From: Caballeronia sordidicola
GTDB lineage: Bacteria; Pseudomonadota; Gammaproteobacteria; Burkholderiales; Burkholderiaceae
Assembly: GCF_001544455.2 (NCBI RefSeq)
Contig: NZ_FCOC02000014.1
Span: forward strand, 62,001-126,000
Direction: 5' to 3'
Length of the DNA: 64,000 nucleotides
Position numbers and translations under genes: made by a program. How positions within the stretch are numbered: position 1 is the first letter of the stretch; each line of letters starts with the position of its first letter. The notes beneath the pieces were generated by a model that was given only the letters and a program-made list of their open reading frames with translations, was not told the DNA's origin and ran no database searches. Below, piece after piece: positions 51,488 to 60,713 of this stretch.

Positions 51488-53284
51488 TCAGGACGCCGGG
51501 GGGTGGCGCTCCAGCTCGGCGTTGCGTTCGCTCTGCTGCCAGAGCGCGTCGAGCGTGCGGCGCAGGCGGGCGGGCGTCACCGGTTTGTGCAGGACGGGAA
51601 TGCCCTGCGCGGCGAGCGTGCTGAGTTCGGACGACGCCATGTCGCCCGTGATCATGAGCGTGACAATGTCGCCATCGCCCCGCTCCCACAGCGCCTGCCG
51701 AACGGCGCGCACCGCTTGGGCGCCGGTCCGGTGGTTGCCAAGCTGGTAGTCGCAGAGAAGCGCGTCAGGAACGAAATCCTCTTCGACTGCCTGCACCGCC
51801 GCACGCTCGTCCCGCACGCTGCGCACGATGCAACCCCAGCGGCCAAGCAGCCGTTCCAGCGCGGCGAGAATGGCGGGGTCATCGTCAATGCAAAGAATCC
51901 GCCGCCCTGCAGCCGTTGGGCCTGCCGATGCTGCGTCACTCAGTCTCGCCGTGATCAGGGCCGCATCGCCGCGCTTGACCGGTACGCAGACTGTGGTGCC
52001 GCGTCCCGGCGCAGAGCGCAGCGTGACATCACCGCCAAGCAGGTTCGCCAATCGTCTGACGGTAGGCAATCCCAGCCCATGTCCCTCGCGTGGTTTGCCG
52101 TCTGGCAGCCTTGCCTGATAGAACTCCTCGAACACAAGCTCCTGCTCTTCCGGCGCAATGCCGATTCCCGAGTCACGCACTTCGATCCGGCCAGTCGCCT
52201 GCCCGCCGCTGCTTCTATAACCCATCCATATCGCGCCGCGCGCGGTGTAACGCACGGCGTTCGATATAAGGTTTCCCAGTACGCGCTCAAGTAATACCGG
52301 ATCGGTGAAGGCGACGGCGTCGGTCGGCGCGATACGCAATGCAAGACCCTTCGCCGCCGCGAGCGGCCGGTATTGGTTATCGATGCGGGCAAAAATCTCC
52401 GAGAGCCGGAAATGCAGCGGAATCACCTGCGTCACGCCGCTTTCGAGGCGCGCCAGGTCGAGCACCTGATTGAAAAGTCCGTTCAGTGATTCAACATTTG
52501 CAATGATGCTGTCGGCCGTTTCGCTGCGTAGGGTAACGGAGGCCAATGTGTCCTTCAGCGACTCCGCCAGCAAGCCGATGGCATGCAAGGGCTGGCGCAA
52601 ATCATGGCTCGCCGCCGCGAAAAAGCGCGTCCGCGCGCGGCTGGCCTCCTCCGTCACGCGCTGCTGGATAGCAAGCGACTCGGCCAGGACCTGCTGGTTC
52701 ACGCGCGCCTCGACGACACGCCTGAACAGCTTCCGGTAACGCGCCGCATACACGTTCATCGCGATAAAAAACGCGACAAGCACCACGCCGATCACGATCC
52801 GGTCGCGCGTGGGCGAGCTGAAGTTCAGCACGATCGCGGGCATCAGGAGTAACGGAATTGCGCTGGAGAAGTTGCACAGGTCAAAGCCGCTCGACATGAA
52901 CACGCCCGCCGCCAGCGTGACCAGCAGCACGGTATGGAGGATCGGCAGGTCGGCCTGCTGGCTATGAAACGCGAACCAGATCGAAAGGCCGGGCGCGCTG
53001 TACAGCACGACGCTGCGCAACGCGTGAAGGTTGATCCACTGACGCGGACCGAATACCCGTGGCCAATAACGGTTGCACGCCCACAGTGCAATTCCGCCAC
53101 AATTAGCAATGCTATAGAAGACGATCCAGGCCGTGAACAGGCCTTGCTGCGGGATGGCCCGGAAATAGACGGCGCTCAGGGCCGCAATGGACAACCAGTG
53201 TGTAACGAATGCAATGGGGTCCTGCGCATAAAGGACCTTGGCCAGATCCTTTTCTATTTCGCGCCGCATAGAATCGTTCTGCAT
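51488..53284 (-). CDS. Hybrid sensor histidine kinase with C-terminal receiver
   Basis: 598 residues. The N-terminal ~190 residues hold six or so membrane helices of an integral sensor. A coiled linker leads to the HisKA motif AASHDLRQPLHAIGLLAESL (phospho-acceptor His). Kinase boxes are VLGNLISNAVRYT (N), VRDSGIGI (G1) and GHGLGLPTVRRLANLLGG (G2). A receiver follows with RILCIDDDPAILAALERLLGRWG, the acceptor Asp in LLCDYQLG and the Lys in VLHKPV. The signal is unknown. The output is likely the LuxR-type regulator encoded tail-to-tail. A 22-bp palindrome lies upstream. Confidence 0.94.
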   Translation of the reverse strand: MQNDSMRREIEKDLAKVLYAQDPIAFVTHWLSIAALSAVYFRAIPQQGLFTAWIVFYSIANCGGIALWACNRYWPRVFGPRQWINLHALRSVVLYSAPGLSIWFAFHSQQADLPILHTVLLVTLAAGVFMSSGFDLCNFSSAIPLLLMPAIVLNFSSPTRDRIVIGVVLVAFFIAMNVYAARYRKLFRRVVEARVNQQVLAESLAIQQRVTEEASRARTRFFAAASHDLRQPLHAIGLLAESLKDTLASVTLRSETADSIIANVESLNGLFNQVLDLARLESGVTQVIPLHFRLSEIFARIDNQYRPLAAAKGLALRIAPTDAVAFTDPVLLERVLGNLISNAVRYTARGAIWMGYRSSGGQATGRIEVRDSGIGIAPEEQELVFEEFYQARLPDGKPREGHGLGLPTVRRLANLLGGDVTLRSAPGRGTTVCVPVKRGDAALITARLSDAASAGPTAAGRRILCIDDDPAILAALERLLGRWGCIVRSVRDERAAVQAVEEDFVPDALLCDYQLGNHRTGAQAVRAVRQALWERGDGDIVTLMITGDMASSELSTLAAQGIPVLHKPVTPARLRRTLDALWQQSERNAELERHPPAS

Positions 53285-53411
53285 CTTGTCAGCCCCTTTT
53301 TACCGGTTGCGCGCCTGGCTGACGCACATAGTGATGCATTCGGGTGACTCAAGACCGCACGACAAGGAACCTTGCAGCTAGAACGAGTTGTGGTGTACAT
53401 CCAAGGAAATG

Positions 53412-53433
53412 GTAAGGACCTTAAGGTCCTTAC
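53412..53433. promoter_or_regulatory. 22-bp perfect palindrome between the hybrid kinase and the sigma-like gene
   Basis: GTAAGGACCTT followed by its exact complement. It is centred between 53422 and 53423, about 128 bp from the kinase start codon and 102 bp from the sigma-like gene start. Every base is paired, far beyond chance for a single site in this window. A dimeric regulator of one or both divergent genes is the likely binder. Confidence 0.8.
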
Positions 53434-53534
53434 ACAAGTTTACCCGACGGCTATTACTTTAGCCATATAGCCGAACCCGCGTCCGATCACCATACTTCCG
53501 CTCGACATCCAATAAAAATTCGAGGGAGAACACC

Positions 53535-54350
53535 ATGGACACCACGGCAATGCGCGCGTGCGCCGCACGCCCCGACACCGCGATACTTCCGGATCTCTGG
53601 CGCCGCCGCACACATCTGTCGCATGACGAAATGGTGTCCATGTACCATCTGGTACGCGGCGCGCTGCGCGCTTACCATCCGCTCGAACTCCAGTCACTGC
53701 GCGAAGATAAAGAAGAACTCGTCGCGCAGTTTATTTACGCCAAGGTGCTGCGGCTCGAACCGGGTCACTCCAGCGCCAAGTCCTGCGCTGAGAGCGCGCC
53801 ATCGAACAACTACGCCATTTGCGCTTATTTCAGGCGCTATCTGATCGATTGCCTACGCAGCGCGAGCCATCAACGCAATGTATCGATGGAAGTAAGCGGC
53901 ATCGACCAGCAGGTTGACGAACACGCCCAGGCCCTCGACGATCCCGTCAATTCGGTGCTGTTGCAGCATGGCCTTGATGAAGCACGCGTGCGGCAACTCG
54001 CGCGCGAGTTCGTTGGCGGACTTGACCGCCATGAACGTGTGGTGCTCGCGGGAACGCTGGGCCGGGATTCCAGCCACAAGGGCGGGCTCTCGCGAATCGC
54101 CGCCGAGCATAAGGTCCCTTCGTATCACTATCGCGCGGTGAAACTGGGCGTCGCGTTGAGAAAGACAGCGCGGCCAGCCGACTTCGCGGCGACCAAGATT
54201 GGCCGCTGGCTCAGTGACGTGGTTGGTATTGCGATCAACGAGGAGAACCAGCCGGTCATGCTGGTCGTGCTCGATCTGCTCGCGGCGGAGTCCGTTCGAG
54301 GCGTCAATGCCTGCGCGAATTCATACGCGGCCATGCCCGCAATCGCGTGA
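53535..54350 (+). CDS. Sigma-70-like protein of unknown function
   Basis: 271 residues, with GAGGGAG before ATG 53535. I do not recognise a named family. The middle resembles sigma region 2: LREDKEELVAQFIYAKVLRLEPG, then NYAICAYFRRYLIDCLRSASHQRNVSME. A later part resembles region 4: VRQLAREFVGGLDRHERVVLAGTLG, then KGGLSRIAAEHKVPSYHYRAVKLGVALRK. An extra C-terminal ~70 residues have no match I can name. It is probably a divergent ECF-like sigma factor or a sigma-derived regulator. No anti-sigma gene adjoins. The divergent hybrid kinase shares the palindrome at 53412-53433. Confidence 0.7.
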   Translation: MDTTAMRACAARPDTAILPDLWRRRTHLSHDEMVSMYHLVRGALRAYHPLELQSLREDKEELVAQFIYAKVLRLEPGHSSAKSCAESAPSNNYAICAYFRRYLIDCLRSASHQRNVSMEVSGIDQQVDEHAQALDDPVNSVLLQHGLDEARVRQLAREFVGGLDRHERVVLAGTLGRDSSHKGGLSRIAAEHKVPSYHYRAVKLGVALRKTARPADFAATKIGRWLSDVVGIAINEENQPVMLVVLDLLAAESVRGVNACANSYAAMPAIA

Positions 54351-54401
54351 ATCCGCCGGCTTTCCGCATATTCAGCACCTTCGGCGCATTCAGCAACGCG
54401 C

Positions 54402-54716
54402 CTATTTAACCGTCTGGATCACTTCGAAACCTTCGAACTCCGGATGCCCCAGGTATAGCGAGCGTGTTCCATTGCCCGCATTGCGATGCGCGGCACGGAA
54501 CGCCTCGCTTTTCGTCCAGCCTTCGAAAGCCTCGTAATCCGACCAGATCGTGTGGCTGGAATACAGGACGTGGTCTTCTTTTTTTGGCCCTTTCAGAAGG
54601 TGGAATTCCACGAAGCCCGGAACCTCCTTGAGATGCGTATCCCGGCTGGTCCAGAGTTCTTCGAACTCGGCCTCGGATCCGGGGGCCACTTTGAAGCGGT
54701 TCATGGCGATGTACAT
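54402..54716 (-). CDS. ABM-family monooxygenase (HmoA/IsdG-like)
   Basis: 104 residues with AAGGAGGCTGACCCT before the ATG at 54716. The dimeric alpha/beta-barrel pattern is clear: MYIAMNRFKVAPGSEAEFEELWTSRDTHLKEVPGFVEFHLLKG, then YSSHTIWSDYEAFEGWTKSEAFRAAHRNAG. The N, W and H residues match heme-degrading relatives such as HmoA. Heme oxygenation to release iron is possible; other ABM proteins oxidise quinones. No other iron genes adjoin it directly, but a TonB-dependent receptor lies 6.5 kb away. Confidence 0.85.
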   Translation of the reverse strand: MYIAMNRFKVAPGSEAEFEELWTSRDTHLKEVPGFVEFHLLKGPKKEDHVLYSSHTIWSDYEAFEGWTKSEAFRAAHRNAGNGTRSLYLGHPEFEGFEVIQTVK

Positions 54717-55016
54717 AGGGTCAGCCTCCTTTGATCGAAACAGTGTGACGGCGCACCAGTTTATCTTTATCGCGCGGCGCGGGTTCGGGCGGTAATGCGT
54801 GTCTGCGCCTAATGGCGGCCAAGCAAGCTCCTGGCGCTAGTGGTATCGTGCCGCAACCGGATGTCCTCGCCATGGCGTGGATTGCAGGCATCTCACCGGC
54901 GGGTCGCCACGGTGCAACCTCATTCAGCGTTCCGGCATCGGCGGAACGATCTCGCATGCCTGCCGGCAGTCCGCACCTCAAAAACAGCATCCAGTCATTC
55001 AATCTGTGGAGTATGC

Positions 55017-56231
55017 ATGTCCTCGAATTCGCCGACCGCCGCCGCGCGTCCGGCCCAGGTCAAGATGACCCGTGGCCTGATTGCCTTGTTCGCCTTCTGC
55101 TGCGGCGCCATTGTCGCCAATATTTATTATGCGCAACCGATCATCGAACTGATCGGGCCGGATATTCACCTGTCGAGCAGCGCGGCAAGCCTGATCGTCT
55201 CGCTCACGCAGATCGGCTATGCGCTGGGATTATTCTTCCTCGTGCCGCTCGGCGATCTCCTGGAAAACCGCAAGCTGATGATCACGACTGCGCTCGTCGC
55301 AATCGCCAGTCTCACGGCCGCCGCACTCGTCCATCAGCCGCACGCGTTCCTTGCCATCTCGCTACTGGTCGGTTTTAGCTCCGTCGCGGTGCAGATCCTG
55401 ATTCCGCTCGCGGCGCACCTCGCACCGGATGAGTCGCGCGGACGCGTGGTCGGCACGATCATGGGCGGTTTGCTGCTGGGTATATTGCTGTCGCGGCCCA
55501 TCTCGAGTTTCATTGCAGGTCACTTCGGATGGCGCGTGGTATTCGGCTCGGCTGCGGTGCTCATGGCAATCGTGACGGCGGTCCTCGCGCTGACCATTCC
55601 GGCGCGGCAGCCCGATCACCAGGCAACCTATGTACAACTGATCCGCTCACTTGGGACGCTGGTCGCGACCATGCCAGTCCTTCGGCATCGCGCGTTGTAC
55701 CAGGGCCTGATGTTCGCCACGTTCAGCCTGTTCTGGACCGCCGTGCCCGTGGAACTGATCCGTCATTACGGATTGACGCAGAACGGCGTGGCGCTCTTCG
55801 CGCTGGTCGGGGCAATTGGCGCGACATCCGCACCGCTTGCAGGACGGCTCGCCGATGCCGGCCATTCCCGGCGCGCAACGCTGCTTGCCCTGGTCGTTGG
55901 CGCGTTGTCATTCATGCCGTCGCTCATTCATCCGGCGTGGGGCGTGGCCGGGCTTGTAGTGACGGGCGTCGTGCTCGACTTCGCCGTGCAGATGAACATG
56001 GTTATCGGCCAACGGGAAATCTATGCACTCCATGCCGCAAGCCGTAACCGTCTCAACGCACTTTATATGACGAGCATCTTTATTGGCGGTGCGTGCGGCT
56101 CGGCGATTGCGAGCGTGATGTTCGAGCGCGGCGGCTGGACGCTGATTGCGAGTGTCGGGAGCGTGTTTCCCCTGCTCGCGCTGCTGCATTATTTGTTTGC
56201 CGGACGCTCGGCTGCCACGCGGCGGGCCTGA
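55017..56231 (+). CDS. MFS transporter (drug/metabolite exporter type)
   Basis: 404 residues from ATG 55017 with GGAG 5 nt upstream; a longer frame opens at 54840. About twelve membrane helices are seen, starting GLIALFAFCCGAIVANIYYAQPIIELIGPDIHLSSSAASLIVSLTQIGYALGLFFLVPLGDLLENRKLMI, which includes the MFS A-motif. The YYAQPI motif is typical of a group of proteobacterial exporters of unknown substrate. It stands alone, divergent from the ABM gene. Confidence 0.9.
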   Translation: MSSNSPTAAARPAQVKMTRGLIALFAFCCGAIVANIYYAQPIIELIGPDIHLSSSAASLIVSLTQIGYALGLFFLVPLGDLLENRKLMITTALVAIASLTAAALVHQPHAFLAISLLVGFSSVAVQILIPLAAHLAPDESRGRVVGTIMGGLLLGILLSRPISSFIAGHFGWRVVFGSAAVLMAIVTAVLALTIPARQPDHQATYVQLIRSLGTLVATMPVLRHRALYQGLMFATFSLFWTAVPVELIRHYGLTQNGVALFALVGAIGATSAPLAGRLADAGHSRRATLLALVVGALSFMPSLIHPAWGVAGLVVTGVVLDFAVQMNMVIGQREIYALHAASRNRLNALYMTSIFIGGACGSAIASVMFERGGWTLIASVGSVFPLLALLHYLFAGRSAATRRA

Positions 56232-56308
56232 CGCTTTTCAAGCGCCCGACAACGTGAGTGGCGCCGCCGCTGCCGACAGCGGCGCGCTATAGACGCCGCC
56301 TGATCTGC

Positions 56309-57238
56309 CTAATCCTCGAACTTCTCGACCTCACGCCGCTTGCCAAGCAGCATGGCGTCGGCGACATGCTGCAGCGGACTGATATCGACATCACTCGTCC
56401 CCGTCGATATCAACTCGAAGAACCGTTCATAAAGACCCGGATACTCCCGCTCCGCGCCGATGTCGTGCACCTTGTCATCGATCTTCAGGAACTTCCCGCC
56501 CTGAGCCAGATGCAGGACGCCACTGCCCGTGGTCACCTCGATCTGCCACAACTCCTGCGGACCAAAGCGCCAGTCGAATTCAGCACGGATCGGCGTGCCG
56601 GATGCATCGCTGAAATCAAGATTCGCGGCAATCGGATTGTCCCTGTTCGCCGGCACGAACAACTCCGCCGATTTCAGGAAAAACGCACGCGGCAGGATAC
56701 GCGTGACAATGGACAACGCGTTGATGCCCGGATCGAATACGCCCAGGCCGCCCGGTTGCCAGATCCAGTCCTGCCCCGGGTGCCAGCGGCGCACATCTTC
56801 TTTCCATAGCACGTTGACCGCCGTGATGGTTTTGTCGGCAAGCCATGCGCGTGCGGTTTCAACACCCGGCGCATGACGCGAATGCCACGATGCGAACAGG
56901 GTGCATTGATTCTGCCGCGCCAACGCGGCGAGCACCTGAACCTCGGTCACGCTTGCGCCGGGCGGTTTTTCGAGCATCACGTGCTTGCCTGCTTCGAGCG
57001 CCGCACGTGCCTGCGAGAAGCGGACCTGCGGCGGCGCACACAACGAAACAGCCTGCAATTGCGGCTCGGCCTCAAGCATTGCCTCGACATTCGGGTAATT
57101 GTTGACACCGTCAATTCGTGCATTCCGGCTTGCGCCTGCAATGAGCCTGAATCCGGCGTGCCCGGCGATAGCAGGCAAATGCTGATCGCGAGCAATCTTG
57201 CCGACACCGGCAATGCCTATTGCAACTTGCTCTGTCAT
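56309..57238 (-). CDS. L-arabinose/D-galactose 1-dehydrogenase (Gfo/Idh/MocA family)
   Basis: 309 residues, preceded on its strand by TTTAAGGTCCAACC. The sequence closely follows the Azospirillum L-arabinose 1-dehydrogenase as I recall it: IGIAGVGKIARDQHLPAI at the start, VSLCAPPQVRFSQARAALEAGKHVMLEKPPGA with the EKP motif, and WKEDVRRWHPGQDWIWQPGGLGVFDPGINALSIVTRILPR. It oxidises L-arabinose or D-galactose to the aldonolactone in the non-phosphorylating pathway. The rest of that pathway is not in the window. Confidence 0.9.
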   Translation of the reverse strand: MTEQVAIGIAGVGKIARDQHLPAIAGHAGFRLIAGASRNARIDGVNNYPNVEAMLEAEPQLQAVSLCAPPQVRFSQARAALEAGKHVMLEKPPGASVTEVQVLAALARQNQCTLFASWHSRHAPGVETARAWLADKTITAVNVLWKEDVRRWHPGQDWIWQPGGLGVFDPGINALSIVTRILPRAFFLKSAELFVPANRDNPIAANLDFSDASGTPIRAEFDWRFGPQELWQIEVTTGSGVLHLAQGGKFLKIDDKVHDIGAEREYPGLYERFFELISTGTSDVDISPLQHVADAMLLGKRREVEKFED

Positions 57239-57338
57239 GGTTGGACCTTAAAGAAAGCTTGGTTGATCTGATGCGCGCCAATGCTTATGGCAATGCGTGT
57301 GGCATATCGGCGCCTCGACATCCTACGAGAAACCGGCT

Positions 57339-57770
57339 TTATCCGACGTGAGAGTGTTTCACGCGCGGGGGAGTGACTTCCATGGCCGTCAGTTCCTGCA
57401 CGATGCCGCAATCGCCCACGGCCTGTTCCACCGCGCATCTGCTCCTTAGCTTGCCGAGTTGTGCCCTCAACTGCTGCAACTCTTCTATCCGATGATCCAC
57501 ATGAGAAATGTGTTCATCGACCAGTGCATTGATGGCGCCGCACTGCTCCGCCGGCTTGTCGGTCAGTTGCAGCAATGCCCTGATCTCGTCGTGCGCCATA
57601 TCGAGCACCCTGCAGTTCCTGATAAAGCGCAACCGCTCGACGTGGACGGCGGAGTAATCCCGATAGTTTCCGCTGGTGCGCTCGGCATCGGGCATCAACC
57701 CCTCTTTCTCGTAAAAGCGGATGGTTTCCGTGGTGCAACGCGCGCTTTTCGCAAGCTCTCCGATTTTCAT
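57339..57770 (-). CDS. cadR: CadR, Cd(II)/Pb(II)-responsive MerR-family regulator
   Basis: 143 residues. The MerR HTH is MKIGELAKSARCTTETIRFYEKEGLMPDAERTSGNYRDYSAVHVERLRFIR. Metal ligands are Cys77 (PAEQCGAINALVDEHI), Cys112 and Cys121, matching the CadR arrangement, and the C-terminus ends HSHVG. The protein twists the cadA promoter into an active form when Cd(II) or Pb(II) binds. The dyad at 57803-57823 lies within the divergent cadA promoter. Confidence 0.94.
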   Translation of the reverse strand: MKIGELAKSARCTTETIRFYEKEGLMPDAERTSGNYRDYSAVHVERLRFIRNCRVLDMAHDEIRALLQLTDKPAEQCGAINALVDEHISHVDHRIEELQQLRAQLGKLRSRCAVEQAVGDCGIVQELTAMEVTPPRVKHSHVG

Positions 57771-57799
57771 GCGACCTCCCGATGGTTTCCCGATAGTGC

Positions 57800-57830
57800 T
57801 TGACCTTGAAGCAACTTCAAGGTGTCTACT
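57800..57830 (+). promoter_or_regulatory. cadA promoter with CadR operator and 19-bp spacer
   Basis: TTGACC (57800-57805) and TCTACT (57825-57830) are separated by 19 bp, the overlong spacer characteristic of MerR-controlled promoters. A perfect 9-3-9 dyad ACCTTGAAG-CAA-CTTCAAGGT fills 57803-57823. Activation by DNA distortion is expected. Confidence 0.92.
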
Positions 57831-57858
57831 ACATCATAAATCCAGCAGGGAAGCCACA

Positions 57859-60156
57859 ATGCATGATTCAACCGATATCGGACCAGAAAGCCCACAGCAC
57901 ATTCCGCACGAAAAGAGCGGTCACGATTGCTGCGGACTTCGGGCCGCAAGCCGTGTGCATCGAGAGCACGACGATCCTGGTCATGCTGACCTCTCGTGCT
58001 GCACAGTGGCCCCCGCCATGGCCCCGGCGAGCGTCTCCGGCTCGCAGCAAACCGGCCGCAATATCCGGACACCGATCCGGATCATGCAGATGGACTGTCC
58101 GACTGAAGAGACCCTCATCAGAAAGAAGCTCGGCGCGATGAAGTCCGTCAAAAGCCTCGAATTCAATCTGATGCAGCGGGTATTGACCGTCGAGCACACG
58201 CCCGGTTCGCTCGATGCCATCCTGGACGCGATCCGATCGCTTGGATTCACACCGGATCTGCCCGGCCCGGCCGGCAAGCCCGATGCCGCGGCCGTCGAGT
58301 CCGAAAAAGCGTGGCGGCCGCTCGCTCTCGCAGGCGCTGCGGCTGTTGCTTCGGAAGCAGCAAGCTGGTCAGGCGCGTCAGCATGGCTTTGCGCAATCCT
58401 CGCGATCGCGGCGGTGCTCACCTGCGGCATGAGTACCTACAAGAAGGGCTGGGTTGCGCTCTCCAACGGCAACCTGAATATCAATGCACTGATGAGCATT
58501 GCCGTGACCGGTGCGCTCGTTCTCCAGCAGTGGCCCGAAGCGGCCATGGTCATGGTTCTTTTCACCGTTGCAGAACTCATCGAGGCCAGGGCGCTCGATC
58601 GGGCGCGCCATGCTATTCAGGGGCTCATGCAGCTCACGCCCGCGAAAGCGACTGTGCGCCAGGCCGACGGCACATGGGCCGATGTGGACGCAAAGACCGT
58701 GCAGATCGGCGCGGTGGTGCGCATCAAACCCGGCGAGCGCATTGGCCTGGACGGTATCGTGACAAGCGGCCGCTCGGCAGTCAATCAGGCGCCCATCACC
58801 GGCGAAAGTCTGCCGGTCGACAAGACCGTGGGAGACACGGTCTTCGCAGGCACGATCAACGAGTCCGGCTCGCTCGAGTTCACGGTGACGACCGTGGCCG
58901 GCAACACTGCGCTTGCGCGGATCATCCACGCTGTAGAACAGGCGCAGGGCGCCAAGGCGCCGACTCAACGTTTCGTGGACCGGTTCGCTCGTGTCTACAC
59001 GCCTGCTGTGTTCGCAATCGCGCTGGCCGCGGCGCTTGTCCCGCCGCTTTTCCTCGATGCAAGCTGGGGCGAATGGATCTATAAAGCGCTTGTCCTGCTT
59101 GTGATCGCGTGCCCATGCGCACTCGTCATTTCCACGCCGGTCACCATTGTGAGCGGCCTCGCCGCGGCGGCTCGCAAAGGAATCCTGATCAAAGGTGGCG
59201 CGTACCTCGAAGAAGGCCGCAAGCTTGCGTGGCTTGCGCTCGACAAGACCGGCACCATCACTCATGGCAAGCCCGTACAAACTGACTATGAAGAACTCAG
59301 CGGACTCGGTCACGCAAGAAACCGGCGGATCGCGGCGGGCCTTGCAGCGCGATCGGATCATCCGGTGTCGCAATCGATCGCACGTGCTGCAGAAAATGAT
59401 CGGGTCAAGCTTTTTCCGATCGACGAATTCGAAGCTATTCCCGGACGCGGCGTGCGTGGAGTGGTCGAGGGACGATCGTATTCGCTCGGCAATCATCGCC
59501 TCGCGGAGGAAGCCGGTTTGTGTTCACCTTCTATCGAACAGCGTATCGACGCACTCGAGCGCGAAGGAAAGACCGTCGTCACGCTGAGCGATGACCGCGA
59601 AGTACTGGCGCTCTACGCGGTCGCCGATACAGTCAAGGAAACGAGCCGCGAAGCAATCGGGCAGTTGCATGGCCTCGGCATCCGTACCGCCATGCTGACG
59701 GGAGACAACCCGCATACGGCGGAGACGATCGCGAGGAAAGTCGGCATTGACGAAGTGCGCGGGAATCAGCTTCCCGAAGACAAGTTCAAGGCAATCGAGG
59801 ACCTTGGCGCCAACGGGGCTGTCGTCGGGATGGCAGGCGACGGCATCAACGACGCCCCGGCGCTTGCGCGCGCCAACATCGGCTTTGCGATGGGCGCCAT
59901 GGGAACCGGCACTGCGATCGAAACCGCGGACGTCGCACTCATGGATGACGACCTCCGCAAGATTCCTGCATTCGTTCGTCTGTCGAAGGCGACCCACGTC
60001 ATCTTGGTCCAGAACATTGCGCTGGCGCTAGGCATCAAGGCGATCTTCCTGACGCTCACACTGGGCGGAATGGGGACGATGTGGATGGCCGTCTTCGCCG
60101 ATGTCGGTGCAAGCCTCCTGGTGGTCGGCAACGGGCTGAGGTTATTGCGCAAGTAA
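57859..60156 (+). CDS. cadA: CadA, P1B-type Cd(II)/Zn(II)/Pb(II)-exporting ATPase
   Basis: 765 residues from ATG 57859. The N-terminus has a Cys/His-rich segment (HDCCGL..., HADLSCC) then one HMA domain with the MDCPTEE metal motif. Eight membrane helices are expected, with the transport-site CPCALV, the phosphorylation motif DKTGTITH, the TGES actuator loop and the GDGINDAP hinge all intact. It pumps Cd(II), Zn(II) or Pb(II) from the cytoplasm to the periplasm. It is divergent from cadR and controlled by the 19-bp-spacer promoter. Confidence 0.95.
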   Translation: MHDSTDIGPESPQHIPHEKSGHDCCGLRAASRVHREHDDPGHADLSCCTVAPAMAPASVSGSQQTGRNIRTPIRIMQMDCPTEETLIRKKLGAMKSVKSLEFNLMQRVLTVEHTPGSLDAILDAIRSLGFTPDLPGPAGKPDAAAVESEKAWRPLALAGAAAVASEAASWSGASAWLCAILAIAAVLTCGMSTYKKGWVALSNGNLNINALMSIAVTGALVLQQWPEAAMVMVLFTVAELIEARALDRARHAIQGLMQLTPAKATVRQADGTWADVDAKTVQIGAVVRIKPGERIGLDGIVTSGRSAVNQAPITGESLPVDKTVGDTVFAGTINESGSLEFTVTTVAGNTALARIIHAVEQAQGAKAPTQRFVDRFARVYTPAVFAIALAAALVPPLFLDASWGEWIYKALVLLVIACPCALVISTPVTIVSGLAAAARKGILIKGGAYLEEGRKLAWLALDKTGTITHGKPVQTDYEELSGLGHARNRRIAAGLAARSDHPVSQSIARAAENDRVKLFPIDEFEAIPGRGVRGVVEGRSYSLGNHRLAEEAGLCSPSIEQRIDALEREGKTVVTLSDDREVLALYAVADTVKETSREAIGQLHGLGIRTAMLTGDNPHTAETIARKVGIDEVRGNQLPEDKFKAIEDLGANGAVVGMAGDGINDAPALARANIGFAMGAMGTGTAIETADVALMDDDLRKIPAFVRLSKATHVILVQNIALALGIKAIFLTLTLGGMGTMWMAVFADVGASLLVVGNGLRLLRK

Positions 60157-60164
60157 TTTGCGTT

Positions 60165-60713
60165 TCACCTGTCGCGCGAAAACCGGCTCATGCGCGTGAG
60201 CGTCGCGTCCTGGAACACGACATGATGCGCGAGCGCTGCGAAGGCGTGCAACCCGATCAGCCAATAGGCCGCGTTGCCTATCAGGAAATGGGCATCGTGA
60301 AGGAATTGATGGGCAACCGGGTCCTTTGAAAACCACTGGATATGCCATCCGGTCCCGGCCAGCGTCACGGCGTTGCCGCCAGTGTTGACCATTGCAATGC
60401 CAAGCAAGGGCTGCACGAAAATAAGCAAATAAAGCGCGAGATGCACAAGGCGCGCCATGAAAAGCTGCACGGGCGAGTGTGCGAGTTCAGCAGGCGCGCC
60501 GTGCCAGAGTTTCCACAGCAACCGCATTATCGACAAAGCCAGGATCAGCGATCCCGCCCATATATGAACGCTGTTCCAGAAGAGCCGGCTATCGGTTCCT
60601 TTCGGACCTCGAATGTTGATGGCGAAAAGCCCAACCAGAATGAACACTGCCGTAGCCCAATGGAAGAACATCGCAGGCTTCGAATAGGAAGAAGCGCGCT
60701 CGGATGACTGCAT
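60165..60713 (-). CDS. Cytochrome b561-family protein
   Basis: 182 residues from the ATG at 60711-60713 (AAGG upstream); the frame is open 67 codons further without membrane character. Four membrane helices are seen, with haem-ligand candidates in MFFHWATAVFILVGLF, WNSVHIWAGSLILALSIMRLLW, RLVHLALYLLIFVQPLLGIAM and HDAHFLIGNAAYWLIGLHAFAALAHHVV. This is the bacterial CybB type, a dihaem quinol:oxygen or superoxide-related electron carrier in the inner membrane. It is convergent with cadA. Confidence 0.9.
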   Translation of the reverse strand: MQSSERASSYSKPAMFFHWATAVFILVGLFAINIRGPKGTDSRLFWNSVHIWAGSLILALSIMRLLWKLWHGAPAELAHSPVQLFMARLVHLALYLLIFVQPLLGIAMVNTGGNAVTLAGTGWHIQWFSKDPVAHQFLHDAHFLIGNAAYWLIGLHAFAALAHHVVFQDATLTRMSRFSRDR

